The translations under genes and the position numbers were made by a program. Shown one piece after another: positions 17,251-26,509 of a DNA stretch of 64,000 nucleotides. Within the stretch, counting starts at the first letter, position 1; the number at the start of each line of letters is the position of its first letter. The notes under the pieces were generated by a model. It had not been told where the DNA came from. It was given only the letters and a program-made list of their open reading frames with translations, and did no database searches. Source of the stretch: Desulfospira joergensenii DSM 10085 (GTDB lineage Bacteria > Desulfobacterota > Desulfobacteria > Desulfobacterales > Desulfobacteraceae); assembly GCF_000420085.1 (NCBI RefSeq), contig NZ_ATUG01000001.1:186001-250000 (forward strand), read 5' to 3'.

Positions 17251-19509
17251 ATGATTAGCAAAGAACTCAGTACAGCCCTTGGTTTTGCCGTACGTGAGGC
17301 AAAAAAAAGAAGGCATGAATATGTATGTGTGGAACACGTTCTTTATGCGATCCTTAACCATGAAACCGGTTCGGAAACCATTGAAAAATGTGGCGGAAGC
17401 CCGGAACAGATAAAAGAGGAACTGGAAAAATTCTTTGATGAAAAGCTGACGAGAATCGATTCTAAGGATGAGTACGTGCTTCAGCAGACCATCGGTTTCC
17501 AGCGCATGATACAAAGGGCCATCAACCACGCCCGGTCGGCGGAGAAGAGCGAGGTCAACCTGGGAGACATCCTGGCATCCATCTTCCAGGAAAAAGACTC
17601 CCATGCTGCGTTTTACCTTGAATCCGAAGGTATCACCCGCCTGGATGTCCTAAAGCAGCTCTCCCATTCCGAAGAGATCGAAAAGAAATCCAGACCTGAT
17701 CCTGACCCGTCCAAGAAGATGTTCAAAATGGATGACAGAAAAACCAAGCGCCAAAAGAAAAGAGACCCCCTGGAAAGCTTTACCACGGACCTGCTGCAAA
17801 AGGCCAAGGACAATAAAATCGACCCCCTCATCGGCCGGGACAATGAGACGGACAGGGTAATGCAGATATTGTGCAGGCGAAGGAAAAACAATCCCATTCT
17901 GGTGGGGGACCCCGGGGTGGGAAAAACCGCCATTGCCGAGGGCCTGGCCCTTAAGATCAACGATGACCAGGTGCCGGATCTGCTGGCCGGTTGTGAACTT
18001 TTTTCCCTTGATATGGGGACACTTCTGGCCGGGACCAAATACCGGGGAGATTTTGAACAGAGGCTCAAGGATGTGATCAATGCCCTGGAGCAGAAAGAGA
18101 ACGCCCTGCTCATCATTGACGAAATTCACACGGTTGTGGGGGCCGGGGCCACCACCAGCGGTTCCATGGATGCCTCCAATATTCTCAAACCGGCACTCTC
18201 CTCCGGGGATATCAAATGCATCGGCACCACCACCTACGAAGAGTATAAAAACCACTTTGAAAAGGACCGGGCATTTTCAAGACGGTTTGAAAAGATTGAA
18301 GTTTCAGAGCCCAGCGTGGATGAAACCGCCCTGATTCTCAAAGGACTTCGGCCCTACTATGAGGAACACCACGGACTCAAATATACGGACAAGACCATTG
18401 AGGCGGCCGCCTATCTTTCGGACAAGTATATCAATGACCGCTTCCTTCCGGACAAGGCCATTGACGTTATCGATGAAACCGGGGCCTACCTGAGGCTCAA
18501 GGCCGCAGGCACCCGGAAAAATGTCAGCCCCAAGGACATAGAAAAAATTGTGGCAAAGATCGCCAAGGTTCCGGTGACCAGTGTGACCTCTACGGACAAG
18601 GCCAACCTGGAATCCCTTCCGGAGAAGCTGGGCCGGGTCATATACGGCCAGGATGACGCAATCTCCACCCTGACCACGGCCATTAAACGGTCCAGGGCAG
18701 GCCTTGCCGCACCGGACCGGCCCATTGGATCCTTTTTGTTCTCCGGCCCCACAGGGGTGGGAAAGACCGAAGTGGCCAAGCAGTTGGCCGCCCACATGGG
18801 AATTGAGTTCCTGCGGTTCGACATGAGCGAGTACATGGAGAAACATGCGGTTTCCAGGCTCATCGGCGCCCCTCCCGGGTATGTGGGATTTGACCAGGGC
18901 GGAATCCTTACGGACAACATCCGGAAACACCCCCACTCGGTCCTGCTTCTGGACGAAATTGAAAAGGCCCACATGGATCTTTTCAATATCCTGCTCCAGG
19001 TCATGGATTATGCCACCCTCACCGATAATAACGGCAAGTCCGCCGACTTCAGGAACGTGGTCATCATCATGACCTCCAATGCCGGGGCCAGGGAGATGGA
19101 TGCAAACAGCATCGGATTCGGATCCCAGACAGCCTCCCTGGACGGCAAAGGCCTCAAGGCGGTTGAAAAAACCTTCAGTCCGGAATTCCGGAACCGGCTT
19201 GACGGGATTGTTCAGTTCAATCCCCTCACCAGAGAGGTGATGGAGATGATCGTGGACAAGAACATGAAAGAGCTGAAAACCATGCTCAAGACCAAAAATA
19301 TATCCCTGAGCTACTCGGCCAATGCCAGGTCTTTTCTGGCCAAAGAGGGGTATGATCCCAAATTCGGCGCCCGTCCCCTGGCCAGAATCATCCAGACAAG
19401 GATTAAGGATAGGCTCACCGATGAAATCCTTTTCGGCAGACTTGAAAAAGGAGGCAGACTTTCCATTGGCCTGAAAAATGACCAGCTGACCTTTAATTTT
19501 AAAAGCTGA
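17251..19509 (+). CDS. clpA: ATP-dependent Clp protease ATP-binding subunit ClpA
   Basis: A 752-residue AAA+ unfoldase (E. coli 758). The N-domain (1-140) is followed by a charged linker (RPDPDPSKKMFKMDDRKTKR), the first AAA module (GDPGVGKTAIAEGLALK near 220) and the second (SGPTGVGKTEVAKQLA near 496). LFSLDMGTLLAGTKYRGDFE and GAPPGYVGFDQGG are the pore loops. It recognises ClpS-bound substrates and feeds them to ClpP, which is not in the window. The TGA stop is followed at once by the aat start. Confidence 0.96.
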   Translation: MISKELSTALGFAVREAKKRRHEYVCVEHVLYAILNHETGSETIEKCGGSPEQIKEELEKFFDEKLTRIDSKDEYVLQQTIGFQRMIQRAINHARSAEKSEVNLGDILASIFQEKDSHAAFYLESEGITRLDVLKQLSHSEEIEKKSRPDPDPSKKMFKMDDRKTKRQKKRDPLESFTTDLLQKAKDNKIDPLIGRDNETDRVMQILCRRRKNNPILVGDPGVGKTAIAEGLALKINDDQVPDLLAGCELFSLDMGTLLAGTKYRGDFEQRLKDVINALEQKENALLIIDEIHTVVGAGATTSGSMDASNILKPALSSGDIKCIGTTTYEEYKNHFEKDRAFSRRFEKIEVSEPSVDETALILKGLRPYYEEHHGLKYTDKTIEAAAYLSDKYINDRFLPDKAIDVIDETGAYLRLKAAGTRKNVSPKDIEKIVAKIAKVPVTSVTSTDKANLESLPEKLGRVIYGQDDAISTLTTAIKRSRAGLAAPDRPIGSFLFSGPTGVGKTEVAKQLAAHMGIEFLRFDMSEYMEKHAVSRLIGAPPGYVGFDQGGILTDNIRKHPHSVLLLDEIEKAHMDLFNILLQVMDYATLTDNNGKSADFRNVVIIMTSNAGAREMDANSIGFGSQTASLDGKGLKAVEKTFSPEFRNRLDGIVQFNPLTREVMEMIVDKNMKELKTMLKTKNISLSYSANARSFLAKEGYDPKFGARPLARIIQTRIKDRLTDEILFGRLEKGGRLSIGLKNDQLTFNFKS

Positions 19510-20241
19510 ATGCCTATTTTCAGACTTTCAGAACAGATTGATTTCCCGCCGGCCCGGCTTTCAAGATCCGACGGCCTGCTGTGTATCGGTGGGGACCTTG
19601 CGCCCGAGAGACTGGTCCTTGCCTATAAAAGGGGAATTTTCCCCTGGTTTTCGGAAAACGAACCCATTTTATGGTGGTCTCCGGATCCCAGGCTGGTGCT
19701 TTTCCCCCAGGATATCAAAATTTCCCGGAGCCTGAGAAAGACCATCAATAAAAATTGTTTTCAGATCACCGTGGACAATGACTTTGAATCCACCATCCGG
19801 TTCTGCGCCCGTCCCAGAAGACAGGAGAACGAGGGAACCTGGCTGGTTCGGGAGATGATCCAAGCCTATATCCGGCTTCACCGTCTGGGAATTGCCCACT
19901 CTGTGGAGGCCTGGTCCCGGGACAGGCTGGTCGGGGGACTCTACGGCATCCACCTTGGAAAGGCCTTTTTCGGCGAATCCATGTTCAGCCTGGAAAATGA
20001 CGCATCTAAAGTGGCCCTGGTGGCTCTTGCCAACCATCTGAGAATCCATGGATTTCACTTTATCGACTGCCAGGTCACCTCGGAGCATCTGATCAATATG
20101 GGGGGAGTCGAGATTTCCCGGCATGCCTTTCTCAACCTCTTAAGCAAGTCCGTACGGGAAGAGGCAGATCCCGAACTCTGGAACCCCCATGTTTTTCTTG
20201 ATCCCATCCCCCTTGAAAAAAATCCGGAATCCATCCGATAA
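19510..20241 (+). CDS. aat: Leucyl/phenylalanyl-tRNA--protein transferase
   Basis: A 243-residue Aat. Characteristic stretches are GLLCIGGDLAPERLVLAYKRGIFPWF, ILWWSPDPRLVLFP, AYIRLHRLGIAHSVEAW, GGLYGIHLGKAFFGESMFS and FIDCQVTSEHLINMGG. It transfers Leu or Phe from tRNA to N-terminal Lys/Arg, creating the N-degrons that ClpS delivers to ClpAP. The ATG follows the clpA stop with no spacer, so the two are translationally coupled. Confidence 0.96.
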   Translation: MPIFRLSEQIDFPPARLSRSDGLLCIGGDLAPERLVLAYKRGIFPWFSENEPILWWSPDPRLVLFPQDIKISRSLRKTINKNCFQITVDNDFESTIRFCARPRRQENEGTWLVREMIQAYIRLHRLGIAHSVEAWSRDRLVGGLYGIHLGKAFFGESMFSLENDASKVALVALANHLRIHGFHFIDCQVTSEHLINMGGVEISRHAFLNLLSKSVREEADPELWNPHVFLDPIPLEKNPESIR

Positions 20242-20296
20242 AAAACCGATACGCCCCTGAAAAGACCAGCCGGACAGCCGGGAAAGCCGATTTACC

Positions 20297-20326
20297 TTGA
20301 CAAACCCTGATTCATCATCATAATTT
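20297..20326 (+). promoter_or_regulatory. Putative promoter upstream of fxsA
   Basis: TTGACA at 20297-20302 and TAATTT at 20321-20326 with an 18-base spacer. It lies in the gap between aat and fxsA, 32 bases before the fxsA start. Confidence 0.5.
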
Positions 20327-20357
20327 CCTAATACAAAAACTCTTTGGGGAGAAGGTT

Positions 20358-20753
20358 ATGCTGTTCAGGCTTTTTTTATGTTTCACGATCATACCCGTGG
20401 TCGAACTCTACCTTCTAATCAAGGTGGGAAGTGTCATCGGCGGCTTCAACACCATCCTTCTGGTGATCTTCACCGGATTTGCAGGGGCATGGCTGGCCCG
20501 CATGGAAGGCATGAACACCATGATAAAGGTCAGGATGAACCTTCAGAACAATATCATGCCTGCAGAAGAACTCATCGACGCCCTGATTATATTTATTGCC
20601 GGCCTGGTTCTCATTACTCCCGGCCTGATCACGGATGCATTCGGACTTTTTCTGCTCTGGCCCGTGACAAGGAACCGCTTCAAGACCTTCTTAAGAAAAA
20701 AATTCAATGAGATGAGAGACCGGGGAACCATTGATATCAACCGATTTCACTGA
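20358..20753 (+). CDS. fxsA: FxsA family membrane protein
   Basis: A 131-residue cytoplasmic membrane protein. LFRLFLCFTIIPVVELYLLI, GGFNTILLVIFTGFAGAWLAR and IAGLVLITPGLITDAFGLFLLWP are the FxsA family segments, followed by a basic cytosolic tail. GGGGAGAAGG at 20345-20354 supports the ATG. In E. coli FxsA relieves F-plasmid exclusion of phage T7, but its normal role is unknown. It begins a likely three-gene unit with the nitroreductase and the HDOD gene. Confidence 0.93.
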   Translation: MLFRLFLCFTIIPVVELYLLIKVGSVIGGFNTILLVIFTGFAGAWLARMEGMNTMIKVRMNLQNNIMPAEELIDALIIFIAGLVLITPGLITDAFGLFLLWPVTRNRFKTFLRKKFNEMRDRGTIDINRFH

Positions 20754-20797
20754 TACAAAACAACGCCCAAATACGCAGGATAGGGAAAGGAAAACCT

Positions 20798-21331
20798 ATG
20801 TTTTTTGATTTGATAAAGACCAGAAGAAGCATCCGCAGGTTCAAGGACAAACCCGTTGAAAAGGAAAAAATAGACCGGCTCATGGAGGCAGCCTTACGCT
20901 CCCCCTCTTCAAGAAGCTTTAATCCCTGGCGCTTCATCGTGGTGGACAGGCCGGACCTACTTGAAACCCTTTCCAGGGCAAAGCCCCACGGGGCCTCCTT
21001 TTTAAAATCCGCCCCCCTGGGCATTGTTGTCTGCGGCGATGCCTCTGCCAGTGATGTCTGGGTGGAAGACTGCTCCATCGCCTCCATGTTCATCCATCTG
21101 GCGGCCCATTCCCTGGAACTGGGCTCCTGCTGGATCCAGATCCGGAAACGAGACCATGATCAGACAAAAAATGCAGACGCCTTTATCAAGGAAACCTTGA
21201 AAATTCCCGATCATATTATGATCGAATCAATTATTGCGGTGGGATATCCCGATGAGGTTAAAAAGGGGCATGGAAAGGATTCCCTCCACCATGACAAAAT
21301 TAGTTACAATACATTTTCTTCAAAAGAATAA
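20798..21331 (+). CDS. Nitroreductase-family FMN protein
   Basis: A 177-residue flavoprotein. FFDLIKTRRSIRRFKDKPV and LRSPSSRSFNPWRFIVV are the N-terminal FMN-binding features, and VWVEDCSIASMFIHLAAHSLELGSCW is the usual central helix and glycine strand. It should reduce nitro, quinone or similar substrates with NAD(P)H. Short members of this family often lack a known physiological substrate. AGGAAAACCT sits before the ATG; the stop codon abuts the next start. Confidence 0.9.
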   Translation: MFFDLIKTRRSIRRFKDKPVEKEKIDRLMEAALRSPSSRSFNPWRFIVVDRPDLLETLSRAKPHGASFLKSAPLGIVVCGDASASDVWVEDCSIASMFIHLAAHSLELGSCWIQIRKRDHDQTKNADAFIKETLKIPDHIMIESIIAVGYPDEVKKGHGKDSLHHDKISYNTFSSKE

Positions 21332-22198
21332 ATGGACGTAAAAACCAAAATCCTGGGAATGATTCAAAAGAGGGACAGTGTTATTCCCTCACTTCCGATT
21401 GTGATAGACAAAATCATCAGTGCGGCCTCCAGTGAAAAGACTACCACCGAAGATCTGGCCGATCTCATCTCCCATGACCAAGGAATGACCACCAAACTTT
21501 TGAAGCTTTCCAACTCCATCTATTATGCGCAGAAAACCCGGGTGGCCACCATAAAGAGGGCCATCTCCGTAATCGGGTTTGACGAGATCATCGGTATTGC
21601 CACGGGCATGGGAATCCTCTCATCCTTTTCAGACAAATCCGGAATGAGTCTGGATATGAAAGCCCTTTGGATCCATGCCATCGGAGTGGCGACCACATCA
21701 AAGGCCCTGGCCATGAGAACCAACCCCGCCATTGCCAATAAGATCTTCATCCCCGGACTTCTCCACGATATGGGTAAAATCATCTTTTCCATTTATTTTA
21801 AGAAAGAGTATATGCAGGTCAGGCAGGCTGCCATAGAGAACAAAAGAACCCTTTACCACACGGAGAATGAGATCCTTAAACTGGACCATGCCGTTTTATC
21901 CGCTCTGCTCATGAAACGGTGGCAGTTTCCCCAGTCCATCATGATCCCCTGCCGGTTCCACCACAGCCCTGAATCATGCCCGGTGCAGTACCGGCATCAG
22001 GCCCTGATCATCAACCTGGCCAATTACCTGACCCAGAAGGCCGGAATCGGTCACAGCGGCAATCCGGTTCCGGTAACCATAAAAAACGTCTCCAAAAAAA
22101 TCGGGATCGCTGAAAATATTCTCAGATTAACCATTGATCAACTGAAAAGAAAAGAAGAAGATATCAAGGACTTTTTCAAGATCACCACCGAAGCCTGA
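21332..22198 (+). CDS. HDOD domain protein
   Basis: A 288-residue protein made of one HDOD domain (residues 10-210) and a short helical tail. Typical stretches are IPSLPIVIDKIISAAS, DLADLISHDQGMTTKLLKLSNS, VATIKRAISVIGFDEI and FIPGLLHDMGKIIF. The family is linked to signalling in chemotaxis, stress and c-di-GMP networks, but has no settled biochemical activity. The ATG directly follows the nitroreductase TAA, so the two are coupled. Confidence 0.9.
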   Translation: MDVKTKILGMIQKRDSVIPSLPIVIDKIISAASSEKTTTEDLADLISHDQGMTTKLLKLSNSIYYAQKTRVATIKRAISVIGFDEIIGIATGMGILSSFSDKSGMSLDMKALWIHAIGVATTSKALAMRTNPAIANKIFIPGLLHDMGKIIFSIYFKKEYMQVRQAAIENKRTLYHTENEILKLDHAVLSALLMKRWQFPQSIMIPCRFHHSPESCPVQYRHQALIINLANYLTQKAGIGHSGNPVPVTIKNVSKKIGIAENILRLTIDQLKRKEEDIKDFFKITTEA

Positions 22199-22223
22199 CT
22201 GCCGATCCTGCCCCGCCAGAATT

Positions 22224-23210
22224 TCAGCCCCCTTGCATCCATAGTTTAAGCCTGGCCAGTCCCTCCCGGGTGGAGACTTGGGGCCGGTATCCCAGATCTT
22301 TTTTGGCCCTGGAAATATTGAACCAGTGAGAGGTTGCCAGTTCCCGGGCCGCGAACCGGGTCATGGGGGGATCCTTTTTAATTCGGAATATCGTGTACAG
22401 AATCTCAAAAATCCATCCGGCTGCATAGGCTGTCCGGGCGGAGACATGGCCCTTTATGGGGGGAAGCCCGGCAGCATCCAGGAAAGCGTTGGCCATCTCC
22501 CATTTGGAGACAGGCTCGTCCTGGCTGATAAAGTAGACGTTTCCGGAAAGGGATGGATCATCCATGAGGGCATCTGCCGCCAGAATATGGGCCTGGGCCG
22601 CATTATCCACATAGATGGTATCCACCAGGTCATCTTTTCTCCCGATTGTCTTCAACCGCCCGGCCCGGCTGACGATTCCAGGGACAAGATGATTGTCTTC
22701 GGGTCCCCAGATGAGATGGGGGCGCAGGATGATCACCGGCTGACCGTCACGGGCGGCCTGGATCACCTTTCTTTCGGCAATGGCCTTGGTCTCGGGATAG
22801 GGAGCCAGGTACCTGTCCGGATAGGGAACAGACTCGTCCACGTTTTCCATTTCCGACTCGTCAAAAACCACACTGGGGGAACTGGTGTGGACCAGACATC
22901 GGACCCGGTTCTTCCTGGATGCGGTCAGCACATTCTGGGTCCCCATGACATTGGCCCGGTAAAAGTCGTCATAGGCACCCCATATCCCGGGTTTGGCAGC
23001 CACATGAAAGACGGTGTCCACCCCCTTGAAGGCGGAAATCACAGCTGCCGGATCAGCCAGATCTCCCCGGATCTGTCTGACCCCCATTTCCTCAAGGGCG
23101 GGGTAGGCCTGGCGGGAAAAAGAAGTGATCCTGACATCCCTTTTAAGCAATTCCCGGACAATGGCCTTTCCCAGAAAACCGCCTCCCCCCGTTACCATTA
23201 CATTTTTCAT
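22224..23210 (-). CDS. NAD(P)-dependent 3-beta-HSD/epimerase-family reductase, OleD-like
   Basis: A 328-residue extended short-chain dehydrogenase. TGGGGFLGKAIVRELL is the cofactor loop, SSPSVVFD and YPETKAIAE give the Ser/Tyr/Lys catalytic set, and LRPHLIWGPEDNHLVPGIV is typical. The overall pattern (VFHVAAKPGIWGAYDDFYRANVMGT) is close to OleD, which reduces 2-alkyl-3-oxoalkanoates in long-chain olefin synthesis. No oleA, oleB or oleC is in the window, so sterol/isoprenoid-like or sugar substrates remain possible. It converges on the HDOD gene. Confidence 0.82.
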   Translation of the reverse strand: MKNVMVTGGGGFLGKAIVRELLKRDVRITSFSRQAYPALEEMGVRQIRGDLADPAAVISAFKGVDTVFHVAAKPGIWGAYDDFYRANVMGTQNVLTASRKNRVRCLVHTSSPSVVFDESEMENVDESVPYPDRYLAPYPETKAIAERKVIQAARDGQPVIILRPHLIWGPEDNHLVPGIVSRAGRLKTIGRKDDLVDTIYVDNAAQAHILAADALMDDPSLSGNVYFISQDEPVSKWEMANAFLDAAGLPPIKGHVSARTAYAAGWIFEILYTIFRIKKDPPMTRFAARELATSHWFNISRAKKDLGYRPQVSTREGLARLKLWMQGG

Positions 23211-23257
23211 GCTGATTTCCTCAATCCTTCATACAGACAGATCTGCAACAAAACCGC

Positions 23258-23286
23258 TTGACAAAAATCGGTTTTTACTATAGAAA
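23258..23286 (+). promoter_or_regulatory. Promoter of the tRNA-Gly gene
   Basis: TTGACA at 23258-23263 is followed 17 bases later by TAGAAA (23281-23286), with TATAGA overlapping at 23279. It ends 17 bases before the mature tRNA start. Confidence 0.55.
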
Positions 23287-23303
23287 AGATCCGGTTTTGC
23301 TGA

Positions 23304-23378
23304 GCGGGAATAACTCAGTGGTAGAGTGCGACCTTGCCAAGGTCGAAGTCGCGGGTTCAAATCCCGTTTCCCGCTCCA
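23304..23378 (+). tRNA. tRNA-Gly (anticodon GCC)
   Basis: A complete cloverleaf: acceptor GCGGGAA paired with TTCCCGC, D arm ACTC/GAGT, anticodon arm CGACC-TTGCCAA-GGTCG with GCC at the tip, T arm GCGGG-TTCAAAT-CCCGT, discriminator T and an encoded CCA (23376-23378). It stands alone between convergent protein genes with its own promoter. Confidence 0.97.
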
Positions 23379-23401
23379 CTTCCTCTCCCCCGATTTTCAA
23401 A

Positions 23402-24370
23402 TTACCATGACAGGTCCTGGCCGATACTTTCCTTTACGGCAAAATCATAGACTGCCGAGGCAACTGCCAGGTCAAACAGGGCCATGCCGACGGATTTGAA
23501 AAAATAGGTCTTTCCCTCCCTGGGGACAGGATTCTTCATCAAAGATGCAAATTCTTCAATTTTTTCTTTTCCGATAATCCCTCCTTTCAAAGGAATGCAG
23601 ATATCACCGGATTCCTGGGCCGCAAAGGGAGTATCCACGTAAACGGTATCGGCGGCGAGAATAACAGGGTCTGGGAATTCCTTCATATCCGGCCGGAAGG
23701 ATCCGATGGATACGAAGGTCTTTGACCTTGTCAGGTCTGAAACCCTGTCCGCTGGAATTTCAAACAGAGGATTCTTGGTGGTTGTGGCCGCTATGATAAT
23801 CTGGGATTCCCTGACCAGTTCCAGAGGATCCCGGGCGATTTTGAATTCAAGATCCGGGAATTCAGATTCCAGGTCTTTAACCATTTTCTGGGAAGCCTCG
23901 GGAAAGAGGTCATGGACCCAGAGGGTTGTTACCGGCCGGTTAAGCAAGAGGTACCTGGCCTGGCTTCGGCCCTGGACCCCTGCCCCGAAAATGCCTGCCG
24001 TGGCAGCCTTGTCCGGAGCAAGGCAGTCCACACCCAAACCGCCGACAGCCCCGGTTCTCTCCGCTGTGACCGCCGCCCCGTCCATAAAGGCCAGGGGCTG
24101 GCCCGTAAGATTGTCACACAGTACCAGAACCCCGTTCACCGCCGGCAGACCGTGTTTCCCTGCTTCGGGAAATACCGACACCAGCTTGGTGGCAAAATAT
24201 TTTTCTGAAAAACAGGGCATTAAAAGCAGCATATTTTCATTGTCTGCCACATGCATCCTGTCCGGCATGTTAAAGGCCTTGTCCAGAACAAGGTGGTAGG
24301 CGTGCCTGACCGCTTCCTGGATCATTGACCGGTCAATTTGACTTATACTTTCTTTGTTCAGATACAGCAT
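23402..24370 (-). CDS. Ornithine cyclodeaminase/mu-crystallin family protein
   Basis: A 322-residue NAD(P)-binding protein. KLVSVFPEAGKHGLPAVNGVLVLCD, GAAVTAERTGAVGGLGVDCLA and the Rossmann loop GIFGAGVQGRSQARYLL fit this family. It could be an ornithine cyclodeaminase, alanine dehydrogenase or ketimine reductase; the substrate cannot be told from sequence alone. A separate canonical alanine dehydrogenase is present at 26.9-28.1 kb. AGGAGCACC precedes the ATG at 24370. Confidence 0.85.
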   Translation of the reverse strand: MLYLNKESISQIDRSMIQEAVRHAYHLVLDKAFNMPDRMHVADNENMLLLMPCFSEKYFATKLVSVFPEAGKHGLPAVNGVLVLCDNLTGQPLAFMDGAAVTAERTGAVGGLGVDCLAPDKAATAGIFGAGVQGRSQARYLLLNRPVTTLWVHDLFPEASQKMVKDLESEFPDLEFKIARDPLELVRESQIIIAATTTKNPLFEIPADRVSDLTRSKTFVSIGSFRPDMKEFPDPVILAADTVYVDTPFAAQESGDICIPLKGGIIGKEKIEEFASLMKNPVPREGKTYFFKSVGMALFDLAVASAVYDFAVKESIGQDLSW

Positions 24371-24514
24371 GGTGCTCCTTAAGATTTGTGTTTTTCATTT
24401 CCCCATACCACAGGCCAATCAGGGAAAGCAAGAATGGAGTATTTATCCTTTCTTTGAAAGGCCTATTATGATAATTAAGCCGGGTCATTGTTCACTATAA
24501 TGTAAGGATTTCTT

Positions 24515-25126
24515 TTGGCTTCAGAAAAAGTTTTATGTATTCCCAGAAACCGGCTGCCCAGGACATGGGTTGAGAAGAAAAGTGTTGCCCCTTCAGGGTT
24601 CAAGAAATTTATTGACCAGTGCACCCAGGCTGGATTTGATTTCATTGCCCGGTCCAAGGCGGAAAAGGACAATTCCCTGAAACAGATCATTCCCTATATT
24701 GTCATCCAGACCTCGGACCTTGGCCAGACCGCGGTCTACAACCGCCAGGGAAGTGAGGAACGGCTCCATGACCTTTGGTCCCTGGGGATCGGTGGCCATA
24801 TCAACCCCGTGGACAATTCCTCCCGGATCGACTCTTTTCAGGACATTTTAGAGGCCGGCATGATCCGGGAACTGACGGAAGAGCTTGAAAAAAGGCCGAA
24901 CCGGGATATCCCTCAGTTCTCAGGCATTATCAATGAAGAACTCACCGATGTGGGCAGTGTTCACCTGGGCGCCGTATTCAGGATACTCACCCGGGAACCC
25001 CAAGCGTACACCCCCGGCCCTGAGCTTTTTGATTTCAAATGGGTGGATACCTCTTCGCTGAAAGAACTCAATATGGAACTCTGGTCTGAACTGGCCCTGG
25101 AGCTCTTTGATCTTTCCCAAAAATAA
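24515..25126 (+). CDS. Divergent Nudix-type hydrolase
   Basis: A 203-residue protein started by TTG with AAGGA at 24504-24508. After an N-terminal region of about 85 residues, WSLGIGGHINPVDNSS is followed by ILEAGMIRELTEELEKR, a Nudix box with an insertion between the first glycine and the REUTEEU part. The C-terminal LFDFKWVDTSSLKEL is the usual Nudix end. Homologues are often annotated as phosphoesterases. Substrate unknown. It faces the OCD-family gene on the other strand. Confidence 0.75.
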   Translation: MASEKVLCIPRNRLPRTWVEKKSVAPSGFKKFIDQCTQAGFDFIARSKAEKDNSLKQIIPYIVIQTSDLGQTAVYNRQGSEERLHDLWSLGIGGHINPVDNSSRIDSFQDILEAGMIRELTEELEKRPNRDIPQFSGIINEELTDVGSVHLGAVFRILTREPQAYTPGPELFDFKWVDTSSLKELNMELWSELALELFDLSQK

Positions 25127-25187
25127 TCTTCGTCTTGTATTCAAAGCCCGGAACTCCGGGCAGAGGCCATGGCTATAGAAGATTATT

Positions 25188-25454
25188 TTACTCCCCGGCA
25201 TCCAGGACCTTGAGAACCACGGAACCCTTTTGCTTAAGGACCTTTGATCCCCGGGTGATCTTGCACAGACTGATCCCGTATTTTTCCGAAATCTTCCTCT
25301 GGGTCATGCCCTGGTGAAGATCCTTGAGCAGCTTCCACCTCAGCGAGATATCGTCCAGTTCCGCCGGAGTAAAGATATCCCTAAAAAACCGGTTCAGTTC
25401 ATCTAAATCTTTTATGGATGAAATCACCCTCAGTAATTCCCGGTCAATGGCCAT
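25188..25454 (-). CDS. TrpR-like (YerC/YecD family) DNA-binding protein
   Basis: An 88-residue all-helical protein. LDELNRFFRDIFTPAELDDIS is followed by the helix-turn-helix MTQRKISEKYGISLCKITRGSKVLKQ, which matches the TrpR DNA-binding region including ITRGS. Members of this group outside enterobacteria are not proven tryptophan repressors. No trp gene lies nearby. It is followed on the same strand (upstream) by the AMMECR1 gene after 42 bases. Confidence 0.85.
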   Translation of the reverse strand: MAIDRELLRVISSIKDLDELNRFFRDIFTPAELDDISLRWKLLKDLHQGMTQRKISEKYGISLCKITRGSKVLKQKGSVVLKVLDAGE

Positions 25455-25496
25455 GTCTATACCTGTATTTCTAAATTATTTATAATTGCACTGTTT

Positions 25497-26084
25497 TCAG
25501 GATCTTTTTGACTCTTCAAAACTCTCCACCTGATACACGTATACCTCAAGCTCCCCTTTTTTCCATTCATCGCCCTTCAACCCGGCCTTGACACATAGAT
25601 GGCTCAAGAAATCATCCGGATCGTCTAGCTGTTCCCAGACCTGGGGAAGAAAGGTCGCCCTCTGGTGCCCCTTTTTGAGAATGACCCCGTCCACATTGGG
25701 GGTCAGTTTTGAAACCAGGTCCCGGGCTTCCCTGTACCTGACCCTCTCCGGGTCCGTTAGAATGCTCACCTCGATATCAATTTCATCCAGTTCTTCCGGG
25801 GTAAGGGGGGAAAACCGGGTATCCCGGAAGGCGGCATGTTCCGAATTCTCCCGGATGCCTTCCCTGACGCTTTTTACCGGTTCGATATTCCCGATACACC
25901 CCCTGAGATTCCCTTTTTTATGCAGTGTAACAAACACCCCTCTTTTCTCTTCCATAAGAACCGGGGAAAGATGGGCTATTTTTTCATCGGGCAATTCCCC
26001 TGCCCTGCCCAGTTTGGCCGCAATGGATGACCTGGCAAATTTGAGAAGAGCCTCCCGGTGTGTTTTTGAGTATTGTTTTCCCAT
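25497..26084 (-). CDS. amrA: AmmeMemoRadiSam system protein A (AMMECR1 domain)
   Basis: A 195-residue AMMECR1-domain protein. GVFVTLHKKGNLRGCIGNIE, AAFRDTRFSPLTPEELDEIDIEVSIL and GVILKKGHQRATFLPQVWEQ are the family signatures. The ATG at 26084 starts a normal-length protein; the frame stays open 56 codons further up, but without coding character. The partners AmrB (MEMO1 domain) and AmrS (radical SAM) are not in the window. The function of the system is not established. Confidence 0.88.
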   Translation of the reverse strand: MGKQYSKTHREALLKFARSSIAAKLGRAGELPDEKIAHLSPVLMEEKRGVFVTLHKKGNLRGCIGNIEPVKSVREGIRENSEHAAFRDTRFSPLTPEELDEIDIEVSILTDPERVRYREARDLVSKLTPNVDGVILKKGHQRATFLPQVWEQLDDPDDFLSHLCVKAGLKGDEWKKGELEVYVYQVESFEESKRS

Positions 26085-26509
26085 AACCTGTTCCGTCTTT
26101 TTTCTGTTCCTGCCTCTTGTCCCCGGATTTGCCCGCCCAAAAAACAAAAGGTTCGGTGCCGCAATTTCCGGGACAGGCCTAAATTTTCCCAAAGGCAGAG
26201 TAGCATTGGTTTGGCCGAGAAAAAAGGAATTTTTAAAATTCCCATGGAACAAAGATTTAAATTATTCATGACAAAATCATTAAAATATGGAGAATTTTAA
26301 AGAAAACGAGCGAAATTATTAAAGCAACCTTAATTAAAAATCGTGGAACCACTCATTTTAAAAGAAATGCCAAACAGCAAGATTTTTGAACGGTTTTTAA
26401 TCCGGATTGACTAGACTATTGATCTCGAATACCATAGATCAACTAAATACTGCCTCTGACAATCGCCTAACAGACTTGTTGAAATTGACGAAATCAAAGA
26501 CCTTATATT
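26085..26509. other. AT-rich intergenic region
   Basis: About 425 bases between amrA and the next gene. The right half (26260-26500) is markedly AT-rich and probably holds divergent promoters, but I see no element clean enough to place. No supported gene. Confidence 0.4.

Noticed and set aside
25188..25454. Tryptophan repressor proper
   Set aside because: The helix-turn-helix matches TrpR, but the protein belongs to the YerC/YecD-like group and no tryptophan genes are near.
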